Shown here: positions 37,080 through 49,484 of the stretch, piece by piece | Position numbering within the stretch: position 1 is the first letter of the stretch | Layout of the letters: each line of letters begins with the position of its first letter | Assembly (NCBI GenBank): GCA_020205615.1 | Contig: CM035166.1 | Span: forward strand, 92,110,706-92,174,705 | Source of the DNA: Panax quinquefolius | Taxonomy: Eukaryota > Streptophyta > Magnoliopsida > Apiales > Araliaceae | Length of the DNA: 64,000 nucleotides | Direction of reading: 5' to 3' | Notes under the pieces: generated by a model | Told to the model about the DNA's origin: nothing | Databases searched by the model: none | Seen by the model: only the letters and a program-made list of their open reading frames with translations | Program-made: the position numbers and the translations under genes

Positions 37080-37472
37080 TTTCCTTTTATGCTTCCATGT
37101 CGAAGTTAATGTTGTAGGCTCATGTAATGGCATATTGTGTTTTTCATGATTTCCCTTAAAAAAAATAAGAAGCACGTGGCCCATTTATTAACAAAAGTTG
37201 TTCACGTTTTTTTTTTTTTTTTTTTAAATGTTGATTCACGGATTTTCAATCATGATTACTTTATTGCCTTGAAAACCGTGCGCCATCTTTTTTTTTTTTT
37301 ATATGAAGCAAATTGTGAATTAGAGAAAAAAAATTATACTAAATAAATAAAAAAATGCCTATTTTTTTTTTTTTTTTTAAATTTTATATAATAAAATTAT
37401 GCCCAATTAAATTGTTCTAAACACATATCAATATACATATCAAATTAAAACAATTAATAATTAGCATAAAGG

Positions 37473-37488
37473 TTTGGCTCGATGCCAC
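37473..37488 (-). other. Copia primer-binding site
   Basis: On the minus strand GGTGGCATCGAGCC follows the LTR end. It resembles TGGTATCAGAGC (initiator tRNA-Met) with changes. Confidence 0.45.
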
Positions 37489-39371
37489 CGTTAGGTTTAT
37501 AATATTCAAGAATTGATCAAATTGCATAAATTAAGCGAGCGAGTAAAAATCGAGTTTAAAATTTTACAAACCATATACCCGGATCACCCTTTATGCACAA
37601 TTATTAATTAAACGAAAAGATATGAAGAACAAACATACCCTTGAAGATCCGAGCTTCCTCAGGTACAAGTTCACCTCCATCCTTTTCGCATTCAACTTGA
37701 ATCCACCGGGTTTGGTTCCTTCCTTTGATCAACGTTAGCCACCCAAGCGTTTGGCCTCAGGAGGTGATCCACCAAGGAAAAATAAAGAATTCAAGAAGAT
37801 GGTGTTTTTGGCTCAAACCCTAGTTTTCTATCTCTATAGAAAAGGGTACTCTCCAACAAATTGGAATTATGTCGTTGTATGATGTAAAAGTCAACAACTC
37901 CCCACTACCCATAATAAGACTCCTCTTATTTCTAGATGTGGGCAACCCACCTTAACAATTAAGGAATTGGGATTTATTTAATTAATTAAATTCTTTTAAT
38001 TAATTAAGCTCCCTAATCTTATTAGGGATAATTAATTAAAATCCTTTAACTAATTTTCCTTCCTAATCCAATTAGGAATAAATGAGAGTACTTATATTAA
38101 ATTAATTCCTAAACTCTTTTAGAAATTAAATAATAATAATTGTAATAATATTAATAAGACTCCTCTTATTAATTTATATTTAATATTTCTAAAATATTAA
38201 ATAATAAATATTAAGCTATTTAATTTATTCTATCACCATAGATTAAATTAAATATACTTAACATATTATTACGATTATGCCATTAACTTCTTAAATAATT
38301 ATTCTTCCTTTTATGGTGTGACCCTTTTTAGGTTCTCCATATTAAACCTAGGTTGTGAATAAATCAATTAGAACAATTCTAATCTTATTTAAATAAATAA
38401 ATTAAACAATTAATTTATTTAAATAATATTTATTCTACAATAGGATAAGCCTCCTAGCGATCAACGACTTTCCGGATAATATAGATTTCAACATTAATCA
38501 TAAAAGAACCTTTGAGTAAATAGTTACCGTATAATTCAATCCTTCCACCATACAATGTCCCAATTAAATATAAGACATGGAATTCTTCACAAGTCTTATT
38601 TTATTTAATTATATGTATTTCGATCCTTAAATGCATGACTCCAAATAATGCAAATTAGAAACTCCTTTCTAATTTCATTACGCCTTAACCCAAGGACTCT
38701 TTGGGTTGTCATTTATCGAATCACATAGACATTTCTCTTCTTTTATTAGAAGTGGTAGATTCTTTATTGATCATACATTATCTCCATGTACAACTTATTA
38801 TACTCAAGCATACCTTTGATATACCCTAAGGGTCTTAAGGAATAAGTCAAAGTATAACTCATCATACACAAGATACTATGATGATCTCAAGTCCAAGGAT
38901 TACTTGTCTACTATCACTACTGAAATTCCTATTGACGAGCAAATAAAACTCCATTAGGTATTCCTTAGCGAGCCACGTTCAAATGAACTTATTCTCTAAT
39001 AAGCACCTACATACTTGCTTTAGTGTCTCCACACAAATGATCATGAGATCAATCATCCTCATCCAATGAGCAAGCAACGTATGTACCAATCTATTCGGAT
39101 TCACTAATCCCCAATTTAGTAATCCAATGATTGGGAACTATTTTAGTTTTAAGCTTTCAAAGAATTTAGATCTCATTAGAATGATCATCATCATTATTCT
39201 AAAAGCATTGCTTAAAACTATGGGTTTATCACATATTATAAAATAAAGCATCATGTAGATAATTAAAAGCCTTTAATAAATTAATACTTTTTTAATAATA
39301 AATGAATAAGATTGTTACAAAGTATATGCTTTATCATCAAACATGATTGGCTTGTGTGCATACTACTTTCA
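37489..39371 (-). repeat. Copia 5' LTR
   Basis: 1883 bp, nearly identical to 30182-32073 apart from scattered 1-5-base indels. The outermost base differs (CGTTAGG for TGTTAGG on the plus strand). It ends CTTTCA, next to CCTTA. Confidence 0.88.
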
Positions 39372-40119
39372 CCTTACCATAAAAGACACTTTGGATATCA
39401 AAGTAGTGAAGTACGAATTACTACTTCTTTCTTTCTCTATATAGATTTTCTCTCTATAGCTTCTCTCTATAATTTCTCTCTAGAGTTTCGAAGAATTAAG
39501 TAAGAAAATAATGAAGGAATGAGCTTATTTATAGGAAAATAGAATGCATAGTAATTAATCCATGAGCAGTCCAGTTGATTTACTTTAATCGGCGGTCCAT
39601 ATTTAAAGCAAAATCTTTTAAATAAAATATAATATATTCTATTTATATAAAAACATTTTACTATGCAAACACTTTATACAATAACTTTATGCAACTTATG
39701 CATAATAAAATATAATATATTCTATTTATAGAATAATTTTAATAAAGTATTACATTTTATATAAAAGATGTTTACATTTTATTACGTTAATAATCTGAAT
39801 AAAACAAAAGCGTCATTATCGCTATAATAATTCATATTATTAATCGACATAATGGAATCAAAGAGTGACTTCTCACATAAGCATCAATAATCGATCTGGT
39901 GTCTTCTTATGCGACCACGGGTATTCTTGTACTTTACTAATGGTAGTTCAACAATATCAACGGTAAAACTTCCGTAGTTATTTCATATAAAATATTTTTG
40001 TCGTTTTCTCGATCAATACAATAATTACATTATATAAGGTCCATGATGATTGAGTAGTTATCTGAATATTCCTGCTAAACCGAGATATTTCCACTAATCA
40101 ATCGAATATAATATATAAC

Positions 40120-42483
40120 TGTGAGACCCCAGTTTTATCAATAAAGATTTAAATTTTGTGAAATAATTTTTAATATTATGGTGTGAATTTGAGATAATAT
40201 TATAGTTGTGGGTAGTATTTATAAATTTTGCAAAGTATGCAAGTGGTTATATTATATTCGATTGGTCGGGAATATTCGGTTTAGCGGGGAATATTCGTCA
40301 ACGACTCAATCATTGGTGGACCCTACAAATTATTATCAGATTGAGAAAATGACAAAATATTTTATTGAAATAACGACGGAAGTTTTACTGCTGATCTCTT
40401 GTTGAACTACTTCTTGTAGTAAAAAGTACGATGTCATACGTGTGGTTGCATAGTAGCATTACGGTATTGATTATCGATGCTTATGTGAGAAGTCACTCGG
40501 TTTGATTCCATTATTGTCGATTAATAATATGAATTATTATAATGATAATGACGTTTTGTTTTATTCAGATTATTAACGTAATAAAACGAAACATCTTTTA
40601 TATAAAATGTAATACTTTATTAAAGTTATTCTATAAATAGAATATATTATATTTTATTATGCATATAGTTGCATAGTGTTTTTTCATAGTGTTTTGCATA
40701 AGGTTGCATAAAGGTTTGATATAGTAAAATATTTTTATATAAATAGAATATATTATATTTTATTTAAAAGATTTTGCTTTAAATATGGACCGCCGATTAA
40801 AGTAAATCAATCTGGACCGCTCATGGATTAATTACTATGCATTCTATTTTCCTATAAATAGAAGCTCATTCCTTCATTATTTTCTTTTAATTCAATTTGA
40901 AACTCTAGAGAGAAATTATAGAGAGAAGCTATATAGAGAAAAATCTATGAGAGAAAGAAGAAAAGTATTATTCGCTACTTCACTTTGCCAATATTCATTT
41001 TTTACTAGTAAGTGGTGTTATTCTTTCTTCTTGAAGAGAACTTATTCATTCATTATTATTACATTGGAATAACTTTGTAAAAGTGGCATACCCTATACAT
41101 AACTTTGTATACGCAGCATACCCTATACTTGGTGAAATCCTTATGTTATTCCATTGCTTATTATTCATTGGAATAACTTTTGTATCACGCTGGTTTACCC
41201 TATACTTGGTGACATTCTTCTATTATTCTGCTTGGAACATCACATGCATGTGTTTTACACCGACCGGTTCCGCTTTTATTATTCTGTTGGAACATCCTCA
41301 TGCATGTGTTTTACACTGTAGTTCACGGTTCCATCTTTATTATTCATGTTGGAACATCCCATCGGTGTGAATTTCACCGACTTCGGTTCCGTTATTATTA
41401 TTCTCATTGGAATAACTTTATACATCATGCTAATCACCGCATGCATGGTGATTTCTTTTATTATTCCATTCTTTATTATACCCAGTTGGTTAAAACTTTG
41501 ACTTCTATACTCCATGAAATTAGTAGAATATCCTTGATATTTGCGTTTCATCCAAAGATATCTTTTCATGGAAATATTCTTGATCATTCTTGAATTTTAC
41601 TCTACTTTAAACAAAGATCATGTTGACAATTTGGGCGTTAATAATTCATGGATTAAATAATTCTTGAACTTGTTTTATTGAATTACTATGTCATTGTCAT
41701 CATCCTCATGTTATATTATGTTATCTTTGGCTTACGTGCATAGATGAACTTAGTATGATTATGACCGAGGATCATTCGGTATAATCATGACTTGATATAA
41801 ATGATGTGACAAAAGTCCTCGGTGGCACATGAATGCGATGATGGATAGTTTTGGTATGATTATGACCAGGGGTGATTCGGTATAGTCATGACCATTGATA
41901 ATTTGATGAAAATCCTTGACCATGAATACGGGGATGATTAGATGTGGTGGTTTATTTATTAAAAAGTCGAGTCTCAGTGATAAAAATTGATAAAAACCTT
42001 TTAAAACCTAAAAGATAGTAGACTTTATTCTCTACTTGACTCTTTTAATGGATTGCTTATTCATTGCAGCTTAAACCGGTTTGTCTATTGTATTTTATCG
42101 GTTTAACATCTTTTGAAGGCTAATGATAATTTATTCGCATTATCTTAGTCATAATATTTCTTCTTGGGCTAGTTGAGCTCACCTTTTCTTTCACTTTTTC
42201 TCTTGAGAAATGAGAACATAGGCGGAGACGAGTCGGGAACGAAGTAATGGTCGGAGGATAGCATTAGTAGTCCTCACTATTTTGTGAAATAGTGTGATAA
42301 TAGTTGTAATGAGGACTCCTTTTGAGTTTGTATAATATCTAGTAGACAATATTTGTATTCAAACTCACGCTTTATGTCGTATTGTACCACTACAGTTATA
42401 TTAGTAAGTCGTATTTGAATTTATGTACCATGTAAGTGGCGACCCAAGATGGGTGACGTATACCTAATTTTGGGGGCGTCACA
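40120..42483 (+). repeat. 5' LTR of the 40120-48193 element
   Basis: 2364 bp with TATA at 40853-40860, GAGA-rich leader, 59-bp array at about 41050-41430 and hairpin motifs near 41752 and 41852. It ends CCTAATTTTGGGGGCGTCACA. Confidence 0.88.
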
Positions 42484-42485
42484 GT

Positions 42486-42497
42486 TGGTATCAGAGC
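42486..42497 (+). other. Primer-binding site
   Basis: TGGTATCAGAGC is an exact match to the usual plant gypsy primer-binding sequence for initiator tRNA-Met, 2 bp past the LTR. Confidence 0.85.
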
Positions 42498-42671
42498 TTA
42501 GGGATATGATCCTCAGCTAAGATGCGAGATAAGAACTAGGAGGGAGAGACGGGAATACCTTCGCTAGAATGACCTACCTAAGTTTATGTGCTATTTTATT
42601 GGTCGGTCAGAATATAGGGATAATTTGTTACATGTCAATTAACCCTTGTTTTGTGACAAAGTGTTTGAGAA

Positions 42672-43052
42672 TGGCATCCTAAAATGCTTTGAAATAAGCA
42701 ATGAAGCACATGAGAGTGTTAATTCAGCTCAAACAAAAGGTAACGACCAACAACACGATAATAATCATACTGGTGGCAACGGCTATCAGAACAATGATAA
42801 CCATCGTGGGGGAAATTATCATGCTAAGAATGGAAACCACTTCGGTGGTAATCATGGCAAAGATAATAGATGTGGAAATTACAAGAAGAGAAGGTCATTT
42901 AGCTCAATTTTGTTGTGCACCAAAGTCAAGTCTAGCTGGGACGGTGGCACCAAAGGTGGATATGGACAAAACAAAGTCGTTGGTTTTAGGAAGTGCATTT
43001 TCATGACTTCTCAAAAGCGAGTAAACCGAACAAAGTTAGCACGGGTTAGTTA
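42672..43052 (+). pseudogene. gag: Chromovirus gag remnant (capsid deleted)
   Basis: ATG at 42672 gives MAS, then a stop. It passes through EAHESVNSAQ straight to KGNDQQHDNN and the NYHAKNGNHFGGNHGKDN linker, so the capsid domain is lost. KKR then joins EGHLAQFCCAPKSS, which removes the first zinc knuckle and the front of the second, the same junction as at about 28390-28430. Confidence 0.75.
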
Positions 43053-43770
43053 ATTATAAATTCTTGAAGTCTATACCTTATAAGATATCCGGTTCTACCC
43101 ATTCTTTTATCTCTCTTGCTTGCGTTCAACGTTTAAATTTGACTCAAAGAAGTTAAACTTTGACTTATTGGTTGAAACTTCGTTAGTAGGAGCCTTCGTT
43201 ACCGCTACTATTTTTAAATCTTGTTTGATGCAAATAAACACTTTCACGTTACCTGTCGATCTTATCTTTTTGAAAATACTTGCCTTTGATGTGATTTTAG
43301 GAATCAATTGGTTAACTACTCATCATGCTTTTCGTAAGGTTGTTAGCTTTTATATTCATAACCAACCTGTTATACGAATTCAAAGTAACCAAACCCTAAA
43401 GTTAATCACTGTTATATCAAGCCATAAGTAAAGAGCCCCGAACCTTTCGTTGTCGACTTCCTTGTGTGGAATGCACCGAAGCCGAACTTTCTGTAGGCGA
43501 CATCGTGAATGAAGATGGCAAGTTTATAGGTATCATTGTGAGGTGCTATCTAGGTTAAGGGATAGAAGTCACAGTTGGTATCAATGTGACGTACTATCCA
43601 AGTCTTGGACGAGAGTAATGAGCTTTGAATGATATTTCTATCATTAATAAATTTCTTGGCGTATTCTTGAAGACTTCCTAGCCTACCCTAGAACGTGAAA
43701 TCAATTTTGTATTGACCCCAAAGATAAAAACCCATTTCTTAAACCCTCAAATATTTCTTCAACTAAAAGG
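43053..43770 (+). pseudogene. Chromovirus PR-RT remnant
   Basis: The protease start is broken (EVYTL* where LFDTG is expected). KLNFDLLVETSLVGAFVTAT and FDVILGINWLTTHHAF follow (43120-43431 frame), then the linker (WYQCDV-type, about 43560), RT-start residues, and the shared fusion CCCATTTCTTAAACCCTC at about 43733. Sequence beyond TTCAACTAAAAGG is spacer. Confidence 0.7.
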
Positions 43771-44960
43771 ATCATTTACGTGGTTTATGATGAAAGTCAT
43801 AATAAAAGCATTGGACTAATGAAAATCATGGGTATTCGTGGTATTAGTAAGTTTTATGATGAGTTATGTTGGTTAGTATGTAAAAACATGAAAGTTTCTT
43901 AAAAATCACAAAGAGTTGAAAATCAGATTTTGGTGAAAAACGTAACATGAAATTCAATAGACCATATCTCCTATTATATTTTGAATTTTGAATGTGGTCA
44001 AGACCTAGAGTTAGATCTATGAGTTACCTAACTAATTCAAGTGGAATTACTGGAAAAGGTGTTGTAGATTTTTGTGTGGACTGATTTTAGCAAAGGAGTG
44101 CAAAGCTGCAAAACCCAAAAAAGCTCAACGCCATGATTTTAGAGGGGCTGTTTCGGCCACTTAAATTATGAGAAAAATTCTGGCCTTTTGGGACATGAAA
44201 GTATATGGTATAAAGTACCTCCTGTCCAAAATGAGCTCATTCGACTTAAAATGAGCAAGTTATGACTATTTCAATATTTAGGTTTTCCGATGAAAAAGCG
44301 CTATAACCGAGTTCTATAACTCCGATGACCATAAAATTTAAACTAGAAGCTCACGTTAACATGTGTAAGATCCTTCCAAGATTTGGGAATTTTGGAGTTA
44401 AACTTGAGGTAGCTAATTTCTTAAAGAATTAATTAGAAATTGATTTTTGAAAAATAGTAAATGAATTTTAAAATTCCGAGAAAAATATATTTTCATCATG
44501 GGACTATATTATGCTAAATCCCAGAAAAGAAATATTTTGGGACTGATTTGGTATTTTTCATGAAAATAGTTTAATTACTGAACATATGAGTTAAATATGT
44601 TATGTGAAGTAACAAAGTTGAAAATAGGATTTTATGGCTAGAGAATCCTATATATAGAGTATATGCATATTTTTTGATGAGGGATTTGATAATTGGTGAT
44701 GATATTTTATGAGTATGACATTTTGAATGATTAAATGCATTATATGGTAAAAGCGTAAACAATTAAGATAAATTGTTTATAAATTTAAGAAGTGATTAAA
44801 ATATTGTTATAATATTAATGATATTAGATTATGAGATTATTAAGTGATTGAAAACATGGGGATATTCTTGAATCTGGATAAATTATATTATAAATGTTTA
44901 ATATTTATCCTTTATCTCATTTGATTGATTCTTTATATCATTATCCTCATGCTTATATTA
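43771..44960 (+). other. Conserved non-coding spacer
   Basis: About 1.2 kb, reverse complement of 26331-27525. It includes GGCTGTTTCGGCCAC and GAGCTCATTCGACTTAAAAT. No protein domain seen. It occupies the position of RNase H, integrase and chromodomain. Confidence 0.6.
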
Positions 44961-45660
44961 TGTTGAAAGTCATCATGGCTGTAGATGGACTTGGTATGAT
45001 TATGACCACGGATTATTCGGTATAATCATAACTCAGAATTGAATACACAATTATCTTTGGCCGTAGTGCATGGATAATTTGTGGTCGTGATATTAATGAA
45101 TACACAATTATCTTTGTCAGTAGTGCATGGATAATTTGTGGTCGTGATGATATCTTAATGAATACACAATTATCTTTGGTAGTAGCATGGATAGTGCATG
45201 GATAATTTGTGGTCGTGATATTAATGAATACACAATTATCTTTGGTAGTAGTGCATGGATAATTTGTGGTCGGATATACTAATGAATACACGATTATCTT
45301 TGGTAGTAGTGCATGGATAATTCGTGGTCGTGATACTAATGAATATCCTTGGCACGTAGTGCGAGGATGATTCGATGATATGGATTAATTATTGAAATGA
45401 GTCTCAAAGAATGAAATATTAATCCATGGATGTGGTAAAAGTCATCTTTGGCCGTAGTGCATTGATAGACTTGGTATGATTATGACCACGGATTATTCAA
45501 GATAATCATGATCAGAATGAAAAACACGAATATCCTTAGCCATGAGTGGTGCATGGATAATTCATGGTTGTGATACTATTGTCGAGTCTCAGATATTATT
45601 GGTTTTACAGATTGTATATCTTTGGCACAGTAGTGCAAAGATGAATTGTTAATGAATATC
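44961..45660 (+). repeat. Internal tandem array, ~60-bp unit
   Basis: Five to seven units built on AATGAATACACAATTATCTT, then TGG and GTAGTGCATGGATAATTTGT, then GGTCGTGATA, with hairpin motifs at about 44993-45032 and 45474-45515. It matches 25600-26330 in reverse. Confidence 0.75.
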
Positions 45661-45769
45661 TTTGGTAGGATTGCAAAATGAATTTAATGTTTTCAACGAT
45701 AAAGGTATTCAAGGTATCCTCACCTCTTTATCATACCAGTATCGTACCCTAATTTCGAGGCGAAATTCC

Positions 45770-45783
45770 ATAAGGAGGGAGAT
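45770..45783 (+). other. Polypurine tract
   Basis: ATAAGGAGGGAGAT lies immediately before the 3' LTR start TGTGAGACCCC. Confidence 0.8.
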
Positions 45784-48193
45784 TGTGAGACCCCAGATTT
45801 TATCAATAAAGATTTAAATTTTGTCGAAATAATTTTTAATATTATGGTGTGAATTTGAGATAATATTATAGTTGTGGGTAGTATTTATAAATTTTGCAAA
45901 GTATCACAAGTGGTTATATTATATTCGATTGGTCGTGGAATATTCGGTTTAGCGAGAATATTCGTACAACGACTCAATCCTTGGTGGACCCCACAATGTA
46001 ATTATTGCCTGATTGAGAAAATGACAAAAATATTTTATTGAAATAACGACGGAAGTTTTACACCGTTGATCTTGTTGAACTACTCGGTAGTAAAAATGCG
46101 ATGTCGTGTGGTTGCATAGTAGCACACGGTATTGATTATCGATGCTTATGTGAGAAGTCACTCGGTTTGATTCCATTATTGTCGATTAATAATATGAATT
46201 ATTATAGCGATAATGACGTTTTGTTTTATTCAGTATTATTAACGTAATAAAAGCGAAACATCTTTTATATAAAATGAATACTTTATTAAAGTTATTCTAT
46301 AAATAGAATATATTATATTTTATTATGCATAGTGTTGCATAGTGTTTTGCATAGTGTTTGCATGTATAGTGTTTGCATAGTAAAATGTTTTTATATAAAT
46401 AGAATATATTATATTTTATTTAAAATATTTTGCTTTAAATATGGACCGTCGATTAAAGTAAATCAATCTGGACCGCTCATGGATTAATTACTATGCATTC
46501 TATTTTCCTATAAATAAAGCTCATTCCTTCATTATTTTCTTACTTAATTCAATTTGAAACTCTAGAGAGAAAATTATAGAGAGAAGCTATAGAGAAAAAT
46601 CTATAGAGAGAAAAGAAGAAAAGTATTCTGCTACTTCACTTTGCCAATATTCAGGTTCTTTTTACGGTGAGGGTGTTATTCTTTCTTCTTGAAGAGAACT
46701 TACATCATTATTATTCATTGGAATAACTTTTGTAAAAGTGGCATACCCTATACATAACCTCAGTAAACGCCAGATACCCTATACTTGGTGAAATCCTTAT
46801 GTTATTCCATTGCTTATTATTCTGTTGGAATAATCATGTACACGCTGTTTAATTCCTATACTTGGTGACATTCTTCTATTATTCATTGGAACATCCTGCT
46901 GCATGTGTTTTACACCGGACTGGGTTCCGCTTTTTATTATTCTGCTTGGAACATCCTGTGCATGTGTTTTTACACCGAACTCAGTTCCGTCTTTATCATT
47001 CTGTTGGAATATCCTATCATGTGTTTTACACCGGATCTGGTTCCATCTTTATTATTCTATTGGAACATCCAGCCGATTGTGTAATTTCACCCGACTGGTT
47101 CCGTTATTATTATTCATTGGAATAACTCACGTCTGTCGCGCAATACCGCATGCATGGTGATTTCTTTTATTATTCCATTCTTTATTATACCCAGTTGGTT
47201 AAAACTTTGACTTCTATACTCCATGAAATTAGTAGAATATCCTTGATATTTGCGTTTCATCCAGTATCTTTTCATGGAAATATTCTTCTGATCATTCTTG
47301 AATTTTACTCTACGTAAATAAAGATCATGTTGACAATTTGGACGTTAATAATTCATGGATTAAATAATTCTTGAACTTGTTTTATTGAATTACTATGTCA
47401 TTGTCATCATCCTCATGTTATATTATGTTATCTTTGGCTTACGTGCATAGATGAACTTAGTATGATTATGACCAAGGATCATTCGGTATAATCATGACTT
47501 GATATAAATGATGTGACAAAAGTCCTCGATTGGCTACCGTAATGCGTTGATGGATAGTTTTTGGTATGATTATGACCGGGGTGATTCGGTATAGTCATGA
47601 CCATTGATAATTTGATGACAATCCTTGACCATGGTACAGGGGATGATTAGATGTGGTGGTTTATTTATTAAGTGAGTCTCAAATGATAAAAATTGATAAA
47701 AACCTTTTAAAACCTAAAAGATAGTAGACTTTATTCTCTACTTGACTCTTTTAATGGATTGCTTATTCACTGCAGCTTAAACCGATTGTCTATTGTATTT
47801 TATCGGTTTAACATCATTTGAAGGCTAATGATAATTTATTCTCGCATTATCTTAGTCATAATATTTCTTCTTTGGGCTAGTTGAGCTCACCCTTTCTTTC
47901 ACCGTTTCTTCGTGAAATGAGAACATATTTGACGAGTCGGGAACGTAAGTAATGGTCCGAGGAGGATAGCATTAGTAGTCCTCACTATTTTGTGAAATAG
48001 TGTGATAATAGTTGTAATGAGGACTCCTTTTGAGTTTGTATAATATCTAGTAGACAATATTTGTATTCAAACTCACGCTTTATGTCAGTATTATACTGCG
48101 ACAGTTATATTAGTAAGTCGTATTTGAATTTATATACCATACATAAGTGGCGACCCAAGATGGGTGACGATACCTAATTTTGGGGGCGTCACA
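45784..48193 (+). repeat. 3' LTR of the 40120-48193 element
   Basis: 2410 bp, closely similar to 40120-42483, with TATA at 46509-46516. Differences are mainly short indels. Confidence 0.88.
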
Positions 48194-49484
48194 ATAACCA
48201 CTTGCATACTTTGCAAAATTTATAAATACTACCCACAACTATAATATTATCTCAAATTCACACCATAATATTAAAAATTATTTCGACAAAATTTAAATCT
48301 TTATTGATAAAATCTGGGGTCTCACAAACTTGCACTATTTTCTATGCTCAAAGTTTTCTTAAACTCTAAAGAAATACGCTCAAGATTATAGAAGAAGAAT
48401 TCTCTGAAATTCTGGTGTGTTTTTCAATTCTAACTAAGCATCCTATTTATAGGAGAATGGAAAGGATATTATCTTTTATTATATGATAAAATATAATATA
48501 TTCTATTTATAATCAAATAAAACAAAACTTTATAAAAGTATTCATTTTATATAAAAAGTTTTTACTATCTGCAAACACTATGCATAATAAAATATAATAT
48601 ATTTTATTTAAAATCTAATAAAACAAATAACTTTATAAAAGTATTACATTTTATATAAAAGATTTTACTATATACAAACACTATGCAGCACTATGCAAAC
48701 ACTATGCATAATAAAATATAATATATTCTATTTATAATCAAATAAAACAAAACTTTATAAAAAGTATTACATTTTATATAAAAGTTTTCATTTTCTTACA
48801 TTTATAATAATAATAAAACAAAATTTATCACCATTATTATAATTCACAATGTTAATCAACCATGTCGCTTCTGGGAAAGAGGGCTTTCTAATAAGGATTT
48901 CTCCCATCATGATTAGGTGACCAAACCTTTCCTCGATGTAACTTCTAGACATCTTTAATATTGCAAATAATAATATTAATAACTTCATGCGTCTCAATTA
49001 TTGATTTAATAATATATAAAATATCGACAATAATTGAATCAAATAACGTGAGATACTTGTGCAATAATTATCAGTAGTAATAATTGAACAAAAGCGGAGT
49101 GACTTCTCACGTAAGCATCAATAATTAATACCGTATGCTACTTGTCGCAACCACGCGACATCTTGTTTTTACTACATAGTAGTTCAACAGCTTTAAACGG
49201 TAAAACTTCGTAGTTATTTTCATAAAAATATTTTTGTCATTTTCTCAATCCGACAATAAATTTTTGTGGGGTCCACTAATGATTGTATGTAATCGATTTG
49301 GATATTTTCCGAACAAAAAAGAATATTTCCACCAATCTAATATTATACAACAACTTGCATACATACTTTTCAAAATTTATAAATATTACCCACAACAATA
49401 ACATTATCTCAAATCCACACCATAATTTTGAAAAAAATATTTCGAGAAAATTAAATATTTATTTGTAAAATTTGGGATTTTACA

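Larger units (their letters stand above)
30182..39371 (-). mobile_element. Ty1/copia element with 1.9-kb LTRs and decayed interior (minus strand)
   Basis: LTRs are 30182-32073 and 37489-39371. Exact CCTTA TSDs at 30177-30181 and 39372-39376. On the minus strand the LTR runs TGAAAGTAG...CCTAACA. Just upstream of the 3' LTR the purine tract GTGCAAGTGGGAGAT (32074-32090, minus) is typical of plant copia. The LTRs look about 97-98% identical, implying a recent insertion, yet gag and pol carry many stops and large losses. Confidence 0.9.
40120..48193 (+). mobile_element. Non-autonomous chromovirus derivative (plus strand), complete structure
   Basis: 5' LTR 40120-42483, primer-binding site at 42486, gag scrap from 42672, PR/RT scraps, spacer, tandem array, polypurine tract 45770-45783, and 3' LTR 45784-48193. 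Exact ATAAC TSDs at 40115-40119 and 48194-48198. Ends are TGTGAGACCCC and GGGGGCGTCACA, which are imperfect inverted repeats. It encodes no enzyme but has every cis element, so it could be moved by an autonomous relative. Confidence 0.9.
23139..48326 (-). mobile_element. Non-autonomous chromovirus derivative (minus strand), split by two later insertions
   Basis: The 3' LTR is 23139-25496, the internal region 25497-28813, and the 5' LTR lies in pieces 28814-30181, 39377-40119 and 48199-48326. An exact AACTT TSD is at 23134-23138 and 48327-48331. Ends are TGTGAGACCCC (48326, minus strand) and GGGGGTGTCACA (23139). Internally there are only gag nucleocapsid, PR and RT-start scraps, a ~1.1-kb spacer and a tandem array. 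It is structurally the same subfamily as the plus element at 40120-48193, which is inserted in its 5' LTR. Confidence 0.85.
28814..48326 (-). repeat. 5' LTR of the 23139-48326 element, interrupted
   Basis: Segments 28814-30181, 39377-40119 and 48199-48326, about 2.24 kb in all. The breaks are copia (TSD CCTTA) and a plus chromovirus derivative (TSD ATAAC). When joined, the order matches 23139-25496: LTR end, 59-bp array at 29760-30110, TATA at 39526-39533, U3, then ACCCCAGATTTTATC. Confidence 0.8.
21308..49484 (-). mobile_element. Chromovirus solo LTR (minus strand), split by a nested element
   Basis: The pieces are 21308-23138 and 48332-49484, about 2.98 kb. On the minus strand it begins TGTAAAATCCC at 49484 and ends GGGAGCGTCACA at 21308. 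Flanks are TATAA (21303-21307) and TACAA (49485-49489), 4 of 5 matching. The two pieces are joined by the AACTT TSD of the nested element. No internal coding region belongs to this level. The U3 part (about 48485-48800) holds three ~110-120-bp tandem units with CTATGCATAATAAAATATAA. Confidence 0.7.

Noticed and set aside
36927..37184. 85-codon Tyr-Ile repeat frame
   Set aside because: Pure (TA)n microsatellite.
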